Made by a program: the position numbers and the translations under genes | Shown here: piece by piece, positions 7,854 to 16,861 of the stretch | How the letters are laid out: every line of letters begins with the position of its first letter | Numbering within the stretch: the stretch's first letter is position 1 | Notes under the pieces: generated by a model | What the model saw: the letters and a program-made list of their open reading frames with translations, nothing else | Databases searched by the model: none | Told to the model about the DNA's origin: nothing | Assembly (NCBI GenBank): GCA_965247075.1 | Contig: CBDFGK010000002.1 | Coordinates: 620,001-684,000 of the forward strand | Direction of reading: 5' to 3' | DNA: 64,000 nt | Source: CBDFGK01 sp965247075 | GTDB taxonomy: Bacteria > Pseudomonadota > Gammaproteobacteria > Pseudomonadales > Halieaceae

Positions 7854-9926
7854 ATGGCGCATCGGCTTGGCGTTGATGTCGGAGGTACCTTTACCGACGT
7901 CTTATTGATGAACGAGACAACCGGGAAGACCTATACGGCAAAGGTACTTTCTACGCCCGAAGATTCGTCTGTGGGAGTGCTCAACGGGGTAGCCAGAATC
8001 TGCGATGAGTCCGCAGTCAATCCACATGACATCAAGTTAGTAATGCATGGCACGACCGTGGCGACTAACGCGGTACTCACCGGGCGCGGCGCGAGTGTGG
8101 GCCTGATTACCACGGCAGGTTTTGAAGACACCCTGCAGGTCGCTCGTTCATATTGTCCTGGTGGCCTTGGTGGCTGGGTGAACTTTGTGAAAAAGCCGCT
8201 GCTCGCACCGTTGGAACTTACCAGAGGTGCCGTGGAGCGTATTGCCGCAGATGGAACGGTTGTCGTACCACTGGATGAAGCGGCCCTGCGCGAGAGTTTG
8301 ATGGACTTGCGTTCGCAGGGCGGCGTTGAGGCGCTGACCATCTGTTTCATAAACGCGTACATAAATGATGAGCACGAACAGCGGGCACGAGTAATTGCCA
8401 ATGAAATTTTTAGTGATACACCTATCTCGATTTCCAGCGAGGTAGTGCCTGAAATGCAGGAATACGAGCGAACGGAAACGACCGTAGTAAATTCATATGT
8501 GCGCCCGGAAGTTGAAAAATACGTCAATAACCTGCAGCAAGCTCTGGTGGAGCGCATGGGTGAAGATACACTGTTATCCATACTCCGGTCGGACGGTGGT
8601 CTGGCCTCTGCACGCGCTTCTGCGCATTCGCCGGTTAATCTCTTGATGTCTGGGCCCGCAGGTGGCGTGTCGGGCGCGATCTATTTCTGCAGTCGTGCAG
8701 GTTACGACGATATCCTGACTTTTGACATGGGTGGCACTTCTACCGACGTAGCACTTATACAGAACTCTCGCGCACGCGTGCGACGTGAAACCATAGTTGG
8801 TGATGTTCGTGTGCGCGCACCTTCAATAGACGTGCGCACGGTGGGTGCCGGCGGTGGTTCAATCGCTTTTGTTCCGGAACTGACGAAGGCCCTGCGTGTC
8901 GGCCCGGAATCTGCTGGTGCCGTGCCTGGTCCTGCCTGTTACATGAAAGGAGGTGAGGACCCCACCGTTTGTGATGCCAATGTTGTGTTGGGCTACCTGC
9001 CTTCAGCTGTGCAGTTGGGCGGCAAAATGGAAATAGACCGCGAAGCATCAGTCAAGGCTGTGCAACGTGTCGCCGACGCCATGGGCATTGAGCTGATGGA
9101 GGCGGCAGAGGGAATCATCAAGATTGTCAACGAATCCATGCTCGGCGCTTTGCGCCTCGTATCCGTTGAGTCGGGTTACGATCCGCGCGATTTTTCCCTG
9201 GTCGGATTCGGTGGCGCCGGGCCACTCCATGCCAATGCGCTGGGTATATTGACCGGGGCGTGGCCGGTCATAGTGCCACCTGGTCCTGGCGTATTGTGCG
9301 CCTACGGCGATGCGACCACACAGGTGCAGGATGAAGCAGCACGTACCTACCTGACTATGGCAGCGGACCTTACTGACGAGCAATTGATGGAGGACCTGCT
9401 CGAGTTGCAACAGCGGGCAGGCGAATCACTGGTCGCCGATGGCATACCTGAATCAGACCACCTGGTGGGTTTTCAGGCTGATTTACGCTACGCAGGGCAG
9501 GCTTTTCAGATTACCGTCGATTTTAAGGAGAGCGAGTTCAGGGAGGCTGGGGTGGCTCTGCTGACGAACCAATTTGATGCCGAACACGAGCAGTTGTTCA
9601 CGTTCAAATTGGGCGATGGTCACGAGATTCTTATGATTCGTGCCGTGGTCAAGGCGCGTACGAAGACTATTGCCGAGCTAAAAATAGAACGGGAAGGTAC
9701 ATCGCTGGAGCAATGCCGTATTCATGACGGCCGCTACTTCTATGAGGGACAGTGGTATGACATTACTCTGTACGACCGCAATCTTCTTCATGACGGCATG
9801 GTAGTACCTGGCCCTTCGATCGTCAGTGAAATGGATTCTACTACCGTAATTCTGCCGGGCTATGAAGCTCGTGTTGATGGCTTTGGAAACCTCCTGATTA
9901 CCCCCACAGCCCAGAGAGGGCAGTAA
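7854..9926 (+). CDS. hyuA: Hydantoinase/oxoprolinase subunit A (HyuA family)
   Basis: A 690-residue ATP-dependent amidohydrolase subunit of the hydantoinase A / 5-oxoprolinase / caprolactamase / acetone-carboxylase-beta superfamily. ASKHA-type nucleotide motifs are visible: LGVDVGGTFTDVLL at the start, HGTTVATNAVL (about residue 65), FDMGGTSTDVALI (about 290) and RTVGAGGGSIA (about 325). The N-terminal Hydant_A_N, central Hydantoinase_A and C-terminal domains are complete. The ATG at 7854 is used because it lies 10 nt after GGAG; the TTG two codons upstream is less likely. It pairs with subunit B one nucleotide downstream. Family members open lactam, hydantoin or imide rings at the cost of ATP, or carboxylate ketones; which applies here is unknown. 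Confidence 0.9.
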   Translation: MAHRLGVDVGGTFTDVLLMNETTGKTYTAKVLSTPEDSSVGVLNGVARICDESAVNPHDIKLVMHGTTVATNAVLTGRGASVGLITTAGFEDTLQVARSYCPGGLGGWVNFVKKPLLAPLELTRGAVERIAADGTVVVPLDEAALRESLMDLRSQGGVEALTICFINAYINDEHEQRARVIANEIFSDTPISISSEVVPEMQEYERTETTVVNSYVRPEVEKYVNNLQQALVERMGEDTLLSILRSDGGLASARASAHSPVNLLMSGPAGGVSGAIYFCSRAGYDDILTFDMGGTSTDVALIQNSRARVRRETIVGDVRVRAPSIDVRTVGAGGGSIAFVPELTKALRVGPESAGAVPGPACYMKGGEDPTVCDANVVLGYLPSAVQLGGKMEIDREASVKAVQRVADAMGIELMEAAEGIIKIVNESMLGALRLVSVESGYDPRDFSLVGFGGAGPLHANALGILTGAWPVIVPPGPGVLCAYGDATTQVQDEAARTYLTMAADLTDEQLMEDLLELQQRAGESLVADGIPESDHLVGFQADLRYAGQAFQITVDFKESEFREAGVALLTNQFDAEHEQLFTFKLGDGHEILMIRAVVKARTKTIAELKIEREGTSLEQCRIHDGRYFYEGQWYDITLYDRNLLHDGMVVPGPSIVSEMDSTTVILPGYEARVDGFGNLLITPTAQRGQ

Positions 9927-9927
9927 T

Positions 9928-11802
9928 ATGGCAGCGACGATTAAGCAAAGCAACAACGCACCTCTGGAAACAGTCGTTGTTGACGGCGTGACCGTGGACA
10001 TCGTTGAAAACGCCCTGCGCAATGCACGTGAGGAGATGGACGCAGTATTATTTCGCACGGCAATGTCACCTGGGATTCGCGAGCAGGGCGATTGCTTCCC
10101 TATGATCGCCAATCGTGAGGGAAAGATGGTAGTCGGACAGTTCGGTTCGTTTATTGGGCCATTTCTGGAAGCCTATGATGCCGAGATCGAGGAAGGGGAT
10201 ATCATCCTCACCAATGACCCCTACACGTGCAATGCGGCGGTATCACACCTGCCTGACTGGGTAGTGCTGGTACCGGTCTTCAAGGACGGCCGCCATATCG
10301 CCTGGTCAGCGATGTTCGGGCATATGTCAGACAATGGAGGGATGGTGCCCGGCTCGATACCCATCGAGGCCACCACCATCTACCAGGAAGGTATCCGCAT
10401 ACCGCCCACAAAGCTTTACAGGAAGGGCGTGCTGCAGACCGATTTGCTGGAGCTAATATTGCACAATGTGCGCACCCCCCAGTGGAACCGTTTCGACCTG
10501 AATGCCCTGGTAGCTGCCTGCAATACAGCAGCGAAGCGTTGTGTCGAATTGGCAGAGCGCTTCGGCGATGACGTGCTTGTGTCCACCATGGATCTCATGT
10601 TGCAGCGCAACTACAACGCAATGAAGCACATCATTGAAATGTTCATTCCAGAAGAGCCCCGTGAGTTCGAGGACTACCTTTGCGACGACGGCATGGGCAT
10701 GGGGCCGTACCGTATAAAGTGCAGGATGTGGCGAGAGGGAGAAAAGGCAATCTTCGATTTTGCCGGTACAGACCCGCAGGCACAGAGCTCGGTTAATTTC
10801 TACCTGAACGAAGATATGTTCAAAATGTTCTTCGGCTCATTCACGATTAACGTTGTCGACCCGCAGATTGTATTTAACGATGGATTTTATGACTTGGTAG
10901 ACGTGCGCATCCCCCATGGTTCTTTGCTCAAACCTTCCTTCCCTGCGGCACTGTCTGGTCGAACACATGCTCTGGGTCGGATATTTGACATTCTGGGAGC
11001 GCTTCTTGGCATGGGGGCCCCCGAGCAAATGCTCAATGCTGCGGGCTTTTCGGACTCTCCGCACTTGTTCTATGCCGGGTATGACGATAAGGGTGAATGG
11101 TTTCAATTGTTCCAGATTGGATTTGGTGGAGTACCGGGACGCCCCGTTGGAGATGGACCCGATGGGCATTCTCTCTGGCCCGGCTTTACCAATGTGCCAA
11201 ACGAATTTATAGAGTCCTATTTTCCGCTACGCATAGAACGTTATGAGACCATTCCTGATTCAGGGGGCGCCGGTCTGCACAGAGGTGGCAATGGTCTCTC
11301 AGTGGCGTATCGCTTTCTGTGTGACGGCCATGTTGGTATTCATGATGAGCGCTGGTTGACTTACCCCTGGGGTGTGCTGGGCGGCGAACCTGGCATGCGT
11401 TCCAGTAAACGTCTTGTACGCGCCGACGGTAGCGAACAATGGCTGCCGGCGAAAGTAGATGGTGTAAAGGTGATGGCGGGAGACTTGCTGTATTTTAATA
11501 CCTGGGGTGGCGGTGGCTGGGGAGATCCATTTGCTCGAGACCCCTCATTGGTGCTGCAGGACGTGCAGCGCCGACTTGTCACGACGGATGGTGCTCGCCG
11601 TTATGGCGTGGTAATCGCAGCCGATGGCACAGCGGACGAAGCAGCTACCACTGCGCTGCGAAAGCGGCTGCGAAGCGAGCGTGGAGAGGTAGAGGTATTC
11701 AACCGTGGCGGCACCATCGACGAGTTGAAAGCGCGCTGCCGGCAGGAGACGCATTTGCCGGCGCCTGCAACCCCCGGTGCGACGGCGGAGGTGATTGCCT
11801 GA
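9928..11802 (+). CDS. hyuB: Hydantoinase/oxoprolinase subunit B (HyuB family)
   Basis: A 624-residue partner subunit of HyuA with the diagnostic NDPYTCNAAVSHLPDWVV and GHMSDNGGMVPGS motifs (residues about 90-140), which bind metal and substrate. Glycine-rich C-terminal blocks (DSGGAGLHRGGNG, WGGGGWGDPF) are typical. The ATG lies 1 nt after the hyuA stop, so a heteromer made by coupled translation is expected. The last about 50 residues form the variable tail seen in many HyuB proteins. Together with HyuA it should perform the ring-opening or carboxylation step of this island. Confidence 0.9.
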   Translation: MAATIKQSNNAPLETVVVDGVTVDIVENALRNAREEMDAVLFRTAMSPGIREQGDCFPMIANREGKMVVGQFGSFIGPFLEAYDAEIEEGDIILTNDPYTCNAAVSHLPDWVVLVPVFKDGRHIAWSAMFGHMSDNGGMVPGSIPIEATTIYQEGIRIPPTKLYRKGVLQTDLLELILHNVRTPQWNRFDLNALVAACNTAAKRCVELAERFGDDVLVSTMDLMLQRNYNAMKHIIEMFIPEEPREFEDYLCDDGMGMGPYRIKCRMWREGEKAIFDFAGTDPQAQSSVNFYLNEDMFKMFFGSFTINVVDPQIVFNDGFYDLVDVRIPHGSLLKPSFPAALSGRTHALGRIFDILGALLGMGAPEQMLNAAGFSDSPHLFYAGYDDKGEWFQLFQIGFGGVPGRPVGDGPDGHSLWPGFTNVPNEFIESYFPLRIERYETIPDSGGAGLHRGGNGLSVAYRFLCDGHVGIHDERWLTYPWGVLGGEPGMRSSKRLVRADGSEQWLPAKVDGVKVMAGDLLYFNTWGGGGWGDPFARDPSLVLQDVQRRLVTTDGARRYGVVIAADGTADEAATTALRKRLRSERGEVEVFNRGGTIDELKARCRQETHLPAPATPGATAEVIA

Positions 11803-11812
11803 GGGCTGTATT

Positions 11813-12421
11813 ATGAGCGATCTGGCGAGACAGTCACAGTCCCTCGGCACCCGCCCCGCGTTGGTCCTGGTGGATATGACCTTGGGCTTTACTGATCCGG
11901 GTAGTCCGCTGGGCTGCGCAAGTGACGAGGTAGTGACAGTGAGCGCGAAGTTGTTGGATGCATTTCGCACGCTTGCTCTGCCAATATTCTTTACAACGGT
12001 TTGTTATCGCAATGCGTCGGAGGCCAGCGTTTTTCGCCGGCGATTGCCTGATCTTCATATTCTCACCCCCGGATCGCGCTGGATCACGGTTGATCCCCGC
12101 CTGGCCCCGCTGCCCTCAGAGGTAGTAATCGAGAAAAAATATGCTAGCGGATTTTTCGATACTTCGTTAAAAGGTGATCTGGTCGCTGCGCGTGCCGATA
12201 GCATCGTAATGACAGGCTTAACTACCAGTGGTTGCGTAAGAGCGACGGCCGTCGATGCATTGCAACATGACTATCCGACCTTTGTTGTTAGCGATGCGGT
12301 TGCCGATCGTAACCCTCAGGCACATGCTGCGAGCCTGTATGATCTTGATGCGAAGTACGCGGATGTGATTGCCAGCGAAGATCTATTACGGATTCTTGCT
12401 GATTCGAGGCTTGGGTCGTGA
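11813..12421 (+). CDS. Isochorismatase-fold cysteine amidohydrolase
   Basis: A 202-residue cysteine hydrolase of the isochorismatase-like family. The Asp-Lys-Cys triad is visible: Asp in ALVLVDMTLGFTD, Lys in VIEKKYASGFFDT, Cys in TGLTTSGCVRATAVDA. Relatives include N-carbamoylsarcosine amidohydrolase, nicotinamidase and other C-N hydrolases. Placed directly after a hydantoinase AB pair it could hydrolyse the carbamoyl or amide product of ring opening, as N-carbamoylsarcosine amidase does after N-methylhydantoinase; this is inference. ATG at 11813 is preferred over the upstream TTG (11795) that overlaps hyuB. Its stop overlaps the GTG start of the next gene. Confidence 0.85.
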   Translation: MSDLARQSQSLGTRPALVLVDMTLGFTDPGSPLGCASDEVVTVSAKLLDAFRTLALPIFFTTVCYRNASEASVFRRRLPDLHILTPGSRWITVDPRLAPLPSEVVIEKKYASGFFDTSLKGDLVAARADSIVMTGLTTSGCVRATAVDALQHDYPTFVVSDAVADRNPQAHAASLYDLDAKYADVIASEDLLRILADSRLGS

Positions 12422-13986
12422 GTCGCCCGTCTAGTCAAAGAGTTCGTGTATTGATCGTGGGATATCGGAAATTCAGTGAACTGATTCATGCCATTACCCC
12501 TGAGTTTTCTGATGAGGCTGATGTCACCATTGTAGAGTCAGTGGCCAGCGGCAATACGGAATATGGAAGCCTTGTGGCCAGACATTCCCCCGATGTGGTT
12601 GCCAGTGCGGGTTCCAATGCTGCCTACCTTTCATCTACGCTATCCGTTCCTGTAATCAGTCAGCCGGTCACTGACACCGATGTCATCGAGGCATTGGCAA
12701 AATCCAGACGAATTGCACGCCGGGTGCACCTGTTCACATACCTGCCGGAAAATGAACCCCCACATCGATTGTTCTCCAGCTTGCCTGGTCTGTTAGATAT
12801 CGACCTGGTGCATCACACCTATAGCACGTCCGCTCAGGCGTCCGAACAATTGCAACTGGCAGTCGCAGAGGACTCCCCCGAAGTGGTGGTCGGCCCCAGT
12901 TATACCTGCCACCTCGCGGAGCAGCAGGATGTGCCTACGATACTCCTTTACAGCAAAGAGTCGGCCAGGACGCTTCTGAGGGAGGCTATAGATGCGGGCC
13001 GCGCTCATCAGGTCCACCCCGGTACGCAGGTAGGCAGGGTGACCAGAGATGTGTTTATCATTCGATCTCGGAGCATGGAGCTGCTGGCCACAATGGCCGC
13101 CACCTACGCGCAAAGCTCAGCAGCTGTTTTAATTGAAGGCGAAAGTGGCACTGGAAAAGAACATATTGCCAAAGAGATACATCGATTGAGTGAGTACTGT
13201 GACGGCCCCCTCGTTGCAGTCAATTGCGGCAGTATCCCCAACGAGTTGTTTGAAAGTGAATTATTTGGATACGTTGAGGGTGCCTTTACCAGCTCTCGGC
13301 GAGGTGGCCGTGTGGGCCTGATAGAGCAAGCTAATGGCGGAGTACTGTTTCTGGATGAGGTGGGTGAAATGCAGGTCACCCAACAGGTCAAGTTGCTTCG
13401 CGTGTTGCAAGAGAAACGAATCAGGCCGGTCGGAAGTAATCGGGAACTGAGCCTAAATTTTAAGGTTATTGCTGCTACCAACTGTGATTTGCGTGATGCT
13501 GTTGATAGTGGTCGTTTCAGAGATGATCTCTACTACCGTTTGAACGTGTTCTCCTTGAAGCTTCCTCCCCTTAGAGAGCGTCGCGAGGATATCGAAGCGA
13601 TAGCAACTCACTATCTCAGTCAGTACGGTGCCGAGTACGGTAGCACAGCGGATCTTTCCCATGTATATGCAGCCGTGGCTGGAGACTTCAGGAACTATAG
13701 CTGGCCAGGAAATGTAAGAGAGTTGCAAAACTTTCTTGAGAGGTTGGTGGTAAATAGCGTTTCTTACCCCGATCGACTCCCCGACCGTGAAACAGTGATG
13801 CGTATTCTTCCAGAGCTGCTTTACTCTGTGACCAGTGTCAGAAAATCTAACGGTTCATTGCGGGAACAGGAGGAGGCTGCGATTCAACAGGCGATGCATC
13901 GATTTGATGGTGACAGAAGCCGGGTTGCAGAATCGTTGGGTATCAGTACGACGACGCTCTGGCGTCGCCTCCGGTCAATGGAATAG
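12418..13986 (+). CDS. PrpR-type sigma-54-dependent activator
   Basis: A 522-residue enhancer-binding protein. Residues about 10-200 match the PrpR N-terminal sensory domain (the propionate-catabolism activator class, which senses a small metabolite). The AAA+ domain follows with Walker A (GESGTGKEH), Walker B (GGVLFLDEVGEM), sensor and R-finger regions (LYYRLNVFSLKLPPLRERRED). The C-terminus has a Fis-type helix-turn-helix (VAESLGISTTTLWRRLR). The sigma-54-contacting loop reads GAFTSS rather than the usual GAFTGA. The GTG start overlaps the previous stop by 4 nt. It most likely activates the promoter at 5629-5645 in response to a pathway intermediate. Confidence 0.9.
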   Translation: MSRPSSQRVRVLIVGYRKFSELIHAITPEFSDEADVTIVESVASGNTEYGSLVARHSPDVVASAGSNAAYLSSTLSVPVISQPVTDTDVIEALAKSRRIARRVHLFTYLPENEPPHRLFSSLPGLLDIDLVHHTYSTSAQASEQLQLAVAEDSPEVVVGPSYTCHLAEQQDVPTILLYSKESARTLLREAIDAGRAHQVHPGTQVGRVTRDVFIIRSRSMELLATMAATYAQSSAAVLIEGESGTGKEHIAKEIHRLSEYCDGPLVAVNCGSIPNELFESELFGYVEGAFTSSRRGGRVGLIEQANGGVLFLDEVGEMQVTQQVKLLRVLQEKRIRPVGSNRELSLNFKVIAATNCDLRDAVDSGRFRDDLYYRLNVFSLKLPPLRERREDIEAIATHYLSQYGAEYGSTADLSHVYAAVAGDFRNYSWPGNVRELQNFLERLVVNSVSYPDRLPDRETVMRILPELLYSVTSVRKSNGSLREQEEAAIQQAMHRFDGDRSRVAESLGISTTTLWRRLRSME

Positions 13987-14063
13987 CCCATGGTGCGTGA
14001 TGTGTTGAATGCGGCGGAAACTGGAAACTTCTCCCATAGGCAATACCTTAAGGAGCGAGTCTG

Positions 14064-14486
14064 ATGGAAGTGCGCGCCAGCGGTATTCACCACCTGAACT
14101 TCTTGGTAAACGACCTGGACAAGGCTGAGGAATGTTATCGGGATTGGTTGGGTCTGGGGCCAGCAGTGCGCGAGGAGTTGCCGGAGAGGCACGTCATTAC
14201 TGCACGATTCCGCCTGGGTGATACCTGGCTTGTGTTGGTGCAACCAACTTCTGAGAAAGGAGAGCCGGCGCGCCACCTGCGAGAGCACGGAGAAGGTTTT
14301 TTCCTGATTTCCTACGCCGTAGATAATCTCGAGCAGGCCATGGTACAGATGAGGCGATTGGGAGTTGAATTCACTGCACAACGGCCTCGCCGCGGTATTG
14401 ATGGGTGGCGAGTTATTGATATTGATCCGGCGGTTAGTTTCGGGTCGCAACTACAGTTAGCTGAGAAAGCCGATGTTGCTTCATAG
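14064..14486 (+). CDS. VOC-family (glyoxalase/epimerase-like) protein
   Basis: A 140-residue single VOC module. It begins with a metal-ligand-like GIHHLNFLVNDLDKAEECY, followed by the second beta-alpha-beta unit with GFFLISYAVDNLEQAMVQM. Length and the opening HHLNF pattern resemble methylmalonyl-CoA epimerase more than dioxygenases. A strong ribosome site (taaggag) lies just upstream. As last enzyme gene of the hydantoinase/CoA island it might epimerise or isomerise an acyl-CoA, but VOC proteins are too diverse for a firm role. Confidence 0.75.
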   Translation: MEVRASGIHHLNFLVNDLDKAEECYRDWLGLGPAVREELPERHVITARFRLGDTWLVLVQPTSEKGEPARHLREHGEGFFLISYAVDNLEQAMVQMRRLGVEFTAQRPRRGIDGWRVIDIDPAVSFGSQLQLAEKADVAS

Positions 14487-14561
14487 TTTGATTTTCGGCA
14501 GGGGCTATAGAAATTCAAGTGGTCTGAGCAAAGTATGTCAACGTAATGTTACTAAAAATAT

Positions 14562-15834
14562 CACTGCTGTCCCGTTAACTTTCATATGAGTTTCATTTGA
14601 TTGACATCGGGCAGTCTGCCATCAGGCGGATCACCCCTTAACAACGCCATCAGGTCACGCTTATCAAACAAATTAAGCTGCAGTAATCGCAATAGCTGCT
14701 GCATACTCTTTGTGAGTCCAGACTGAAACTTCAGAAATGCAATTAGCAGGTATACGCACATCGCTATCCATATTTGAGTCATCACTGCATTCTTGCTTGT
14801 GCCAACAAACGATTTGATTTTCAGGTTCTGTTTTATCCACTTAAAGAATAATTCCACTTGCCACCTGGCTTTGTAGACATCGGCAATCGTCTTGGCTGCC
14901 AGTTTGAAATTGTTTGTTACAAACACATAGTGCTTACCCGTCTCCGCATCTTTGTAGCCAACCCGCCTTAATCGAACAGGACATTTTTTGGAGACCTGGG
15001 GGCCGGTGAATTCTATCGTTTGATCACACGTCAAACCTTTGCCTTTCAGCACCGATCGACGCTCGATAATGCGGTATTTTGCATTGCTCTTAAGCCGGGT
15101 GACGAAGAAAATACCCTTATCTGTCAATTGCTTATACCAAACGTAATCATTGTAGGCTTTATCAATTGCAATAATACTTCCCTTAGGAAATATGAGCGTG
15201 CGACCCACTGTTACATCGTGCTTCTTCCCTTCCGTGACGACCACAAACTCCGGCAAATAACCCGCATGATTCAAACCGACGTGCAGCTTAATCGCTCCTT
15301 TGGTGGTGCGAAAATCAGCCCAGGGAAACGCAGACAAACACAAGTCGATGGTGGACGCGTCCAGCGAATAAAGCGGGTGAGTAAATCTGAAACTATGATC
15401 AGGCGCCACGCCTTGGCAGCGAGTTAACAGTTTTCCAAACAGCGCTTCGTACAGAGCATAAGGCTTATCTTCATTGATGCGCGATAGGTTAGATCGCGAC
15501 AGCTTCGCGCTGCCCAGGTGGTAAAGGCGATGCATTTGCGCCGACATATTATCCACGATATCACGCAAGCTGTTTCGACCAGACAATTGAGCCATCGTCA
15601 GCGACACAAACTGTGACCAGCGGGAGGCTTTACGAAAGGAACGGCCAGAATGATGTTGTTTGGCAAGGGTCTCAAATTCATGTCTCGGAACAAGTTTTAG
15701 TATTTGTGACAGGATCGTATTACAATGCGCCATGGTCTGGTTCCCTCTATTTATACACTGTTTTTTAGACAATCTCATTGTATCAATTGTGGCGGAATCA
15801 GACCTCCTTATTTCTCCTTAACGGGACAGCAGTG
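14562..15834 (-). mobile_element. IS4-family insertion sequence, complete
   Basis: A 1273-bp element bounded by perfect 17-bp terminal inverted repeats, CACTGCTGTCCCGTTAA (14562-14578) and its complement (15818-15834). It is flanked by a 9-bp direct duplication of target, TAAAAATAT (14553-14561 and 15835-15843). The single transposase gene runs on the minus strand. Intact ends, duplication and open transposase frame point to a recent insertion. It landed in the leader between the VOC gene and the TonB receptor gene, 22 nt before the receptor ATG, so it probably separates the receptor from its native promoter. Confidence 0.95.
14582..15733 (-). CDS. IS4-family transposase (DDE)
   Basis: A 383-residue DDE transposase. 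It has the N-terminal DUF4372-like domain (residues about 5-75), then the catalytic core with the first Asp in LYSLDASTIDLCLS, the second in IIAIDKAYNDYVWY, and the Glu in the Y-(2)-R-(3)-E-(6)-K signature YKARWQVELFFKWIKQNLK. This is complete for the IS4 family. I use the ATG at 15733 (MAHCNTILSQ), which matches the usual start; an upstream in-frame extension to 15778 is possible. The only gene of the element. Confidence 0.93.
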   Translation of the reverse strand: MAHCNTILSQILKLVPRHEFETLAKQHHSGRSFRKASRWSQFVSLTMAQLSGRNSLRDIVDNMSAQMHRLYHLGSAKLSRSNLSRINEDKPYALYEALFGKLLTRCQGVAPDHSFRFTHPLYSLDASTIDLCLSAFPWADFRTTKGAIKLHVGLNHAGYLPEFVVVTEGKKHDVTVGRTLIFPKGSIIAIDKAYNDYVWYKQLTDKGIFFVTRLKSNAKYRIIERRSVLKGKGLTCDQTIEFTGPQVSKKCPVRLRRVGYKDAETGKHYVFVTNNFKLAAKTIADVYKARWQVELFFKWIKQNLKIKSFVGTSKNAVMTQIWIAMCVYLLIAFLKFQSGLTKSMQQLLRLLQLNLFDKRDLMALLRGDPPDGRLPDVNQMKLI

Positions 15835-16861
15835 TAAAAATATCCATAAAAAAGGTACTTCACTATGAACAAGAAACTTATCTCTATTGTTGTGCAATCC
15901 GTGTTTATTGGAACAACAGTCTCTGCAGTTCCGAAAGTACTGGCCCAGGATACAACGGTGCTCGAAGAAGTCGTGGTTAGTGCTCGAAGGCGCGCGGAGA
16001 GTTTGCAGGATGTGCCTATTGCTGTAACGGCGTTCACCAGCTCACAGATCGCAAGTGCTGGAATCGAACGTCCGCAGGATTTCATTGCCCTCACTCCTAA
16101 TGTGAGTATCGTCGATACCGCGAACGCGGGTGATACCCAGGTAACTATCCGCGGACAGTACTCAACCCGCGACGCGGAGTCCTCCTTTTCATACGTTCTC
16201 GATGGAGTTTTGATTACCAATCCAAATGGATTCAATGGAGAGCTCTTTGATATTGAACAAATCGAGGTGCTGAAGGGGCCGCAAGGGGCCTTGTACGGAC
16301 GAAATGCCACCTCGGGAGCGATCCTGGTACAGACCAAACGACCGACCAATAAGTTCGAAGGCCGCATTATGGGTGGCGTGGGTGATGATAACCTTGTCAA
16401 AGGCCAGGTTATGCTCAGTGGTCCTTTGATAAAGGACAAACTCTATGGCCGCATCGCGGGCAGTTATCGTGATACTGACGGTCAATTTGACAACGATTAT
16501 ACAGGAGATGACGATGCTGTTAATTACGTTGAGGAGAAGAATATTCGCGGGCGACTTATTTGGGAGCCCAATGATCGGCTGAGCATTGACACTCAGGCCT
16601 CGTACCGTGATGTTGAAGGCGGGGCAATTAATTTCAATGCCACCTTCGGCCTTTCTGTTGCTGCTGAGTTTATCGGTAACCCGGATCTCTATAAGGATGT
16701 TAACGACGCCGATTTCAAGTATATATTCAACACACCGGGTGAGAATAAGCAGGAGGATACCTTCTTTTCTATCAAGGCAGACTATGACCTCGACTTCGCA
16801 ACCCTGACCCTTATTGGCGCCTATGACGACCTTGAAGAGTACCTGTTGTCCGATGGCACTA

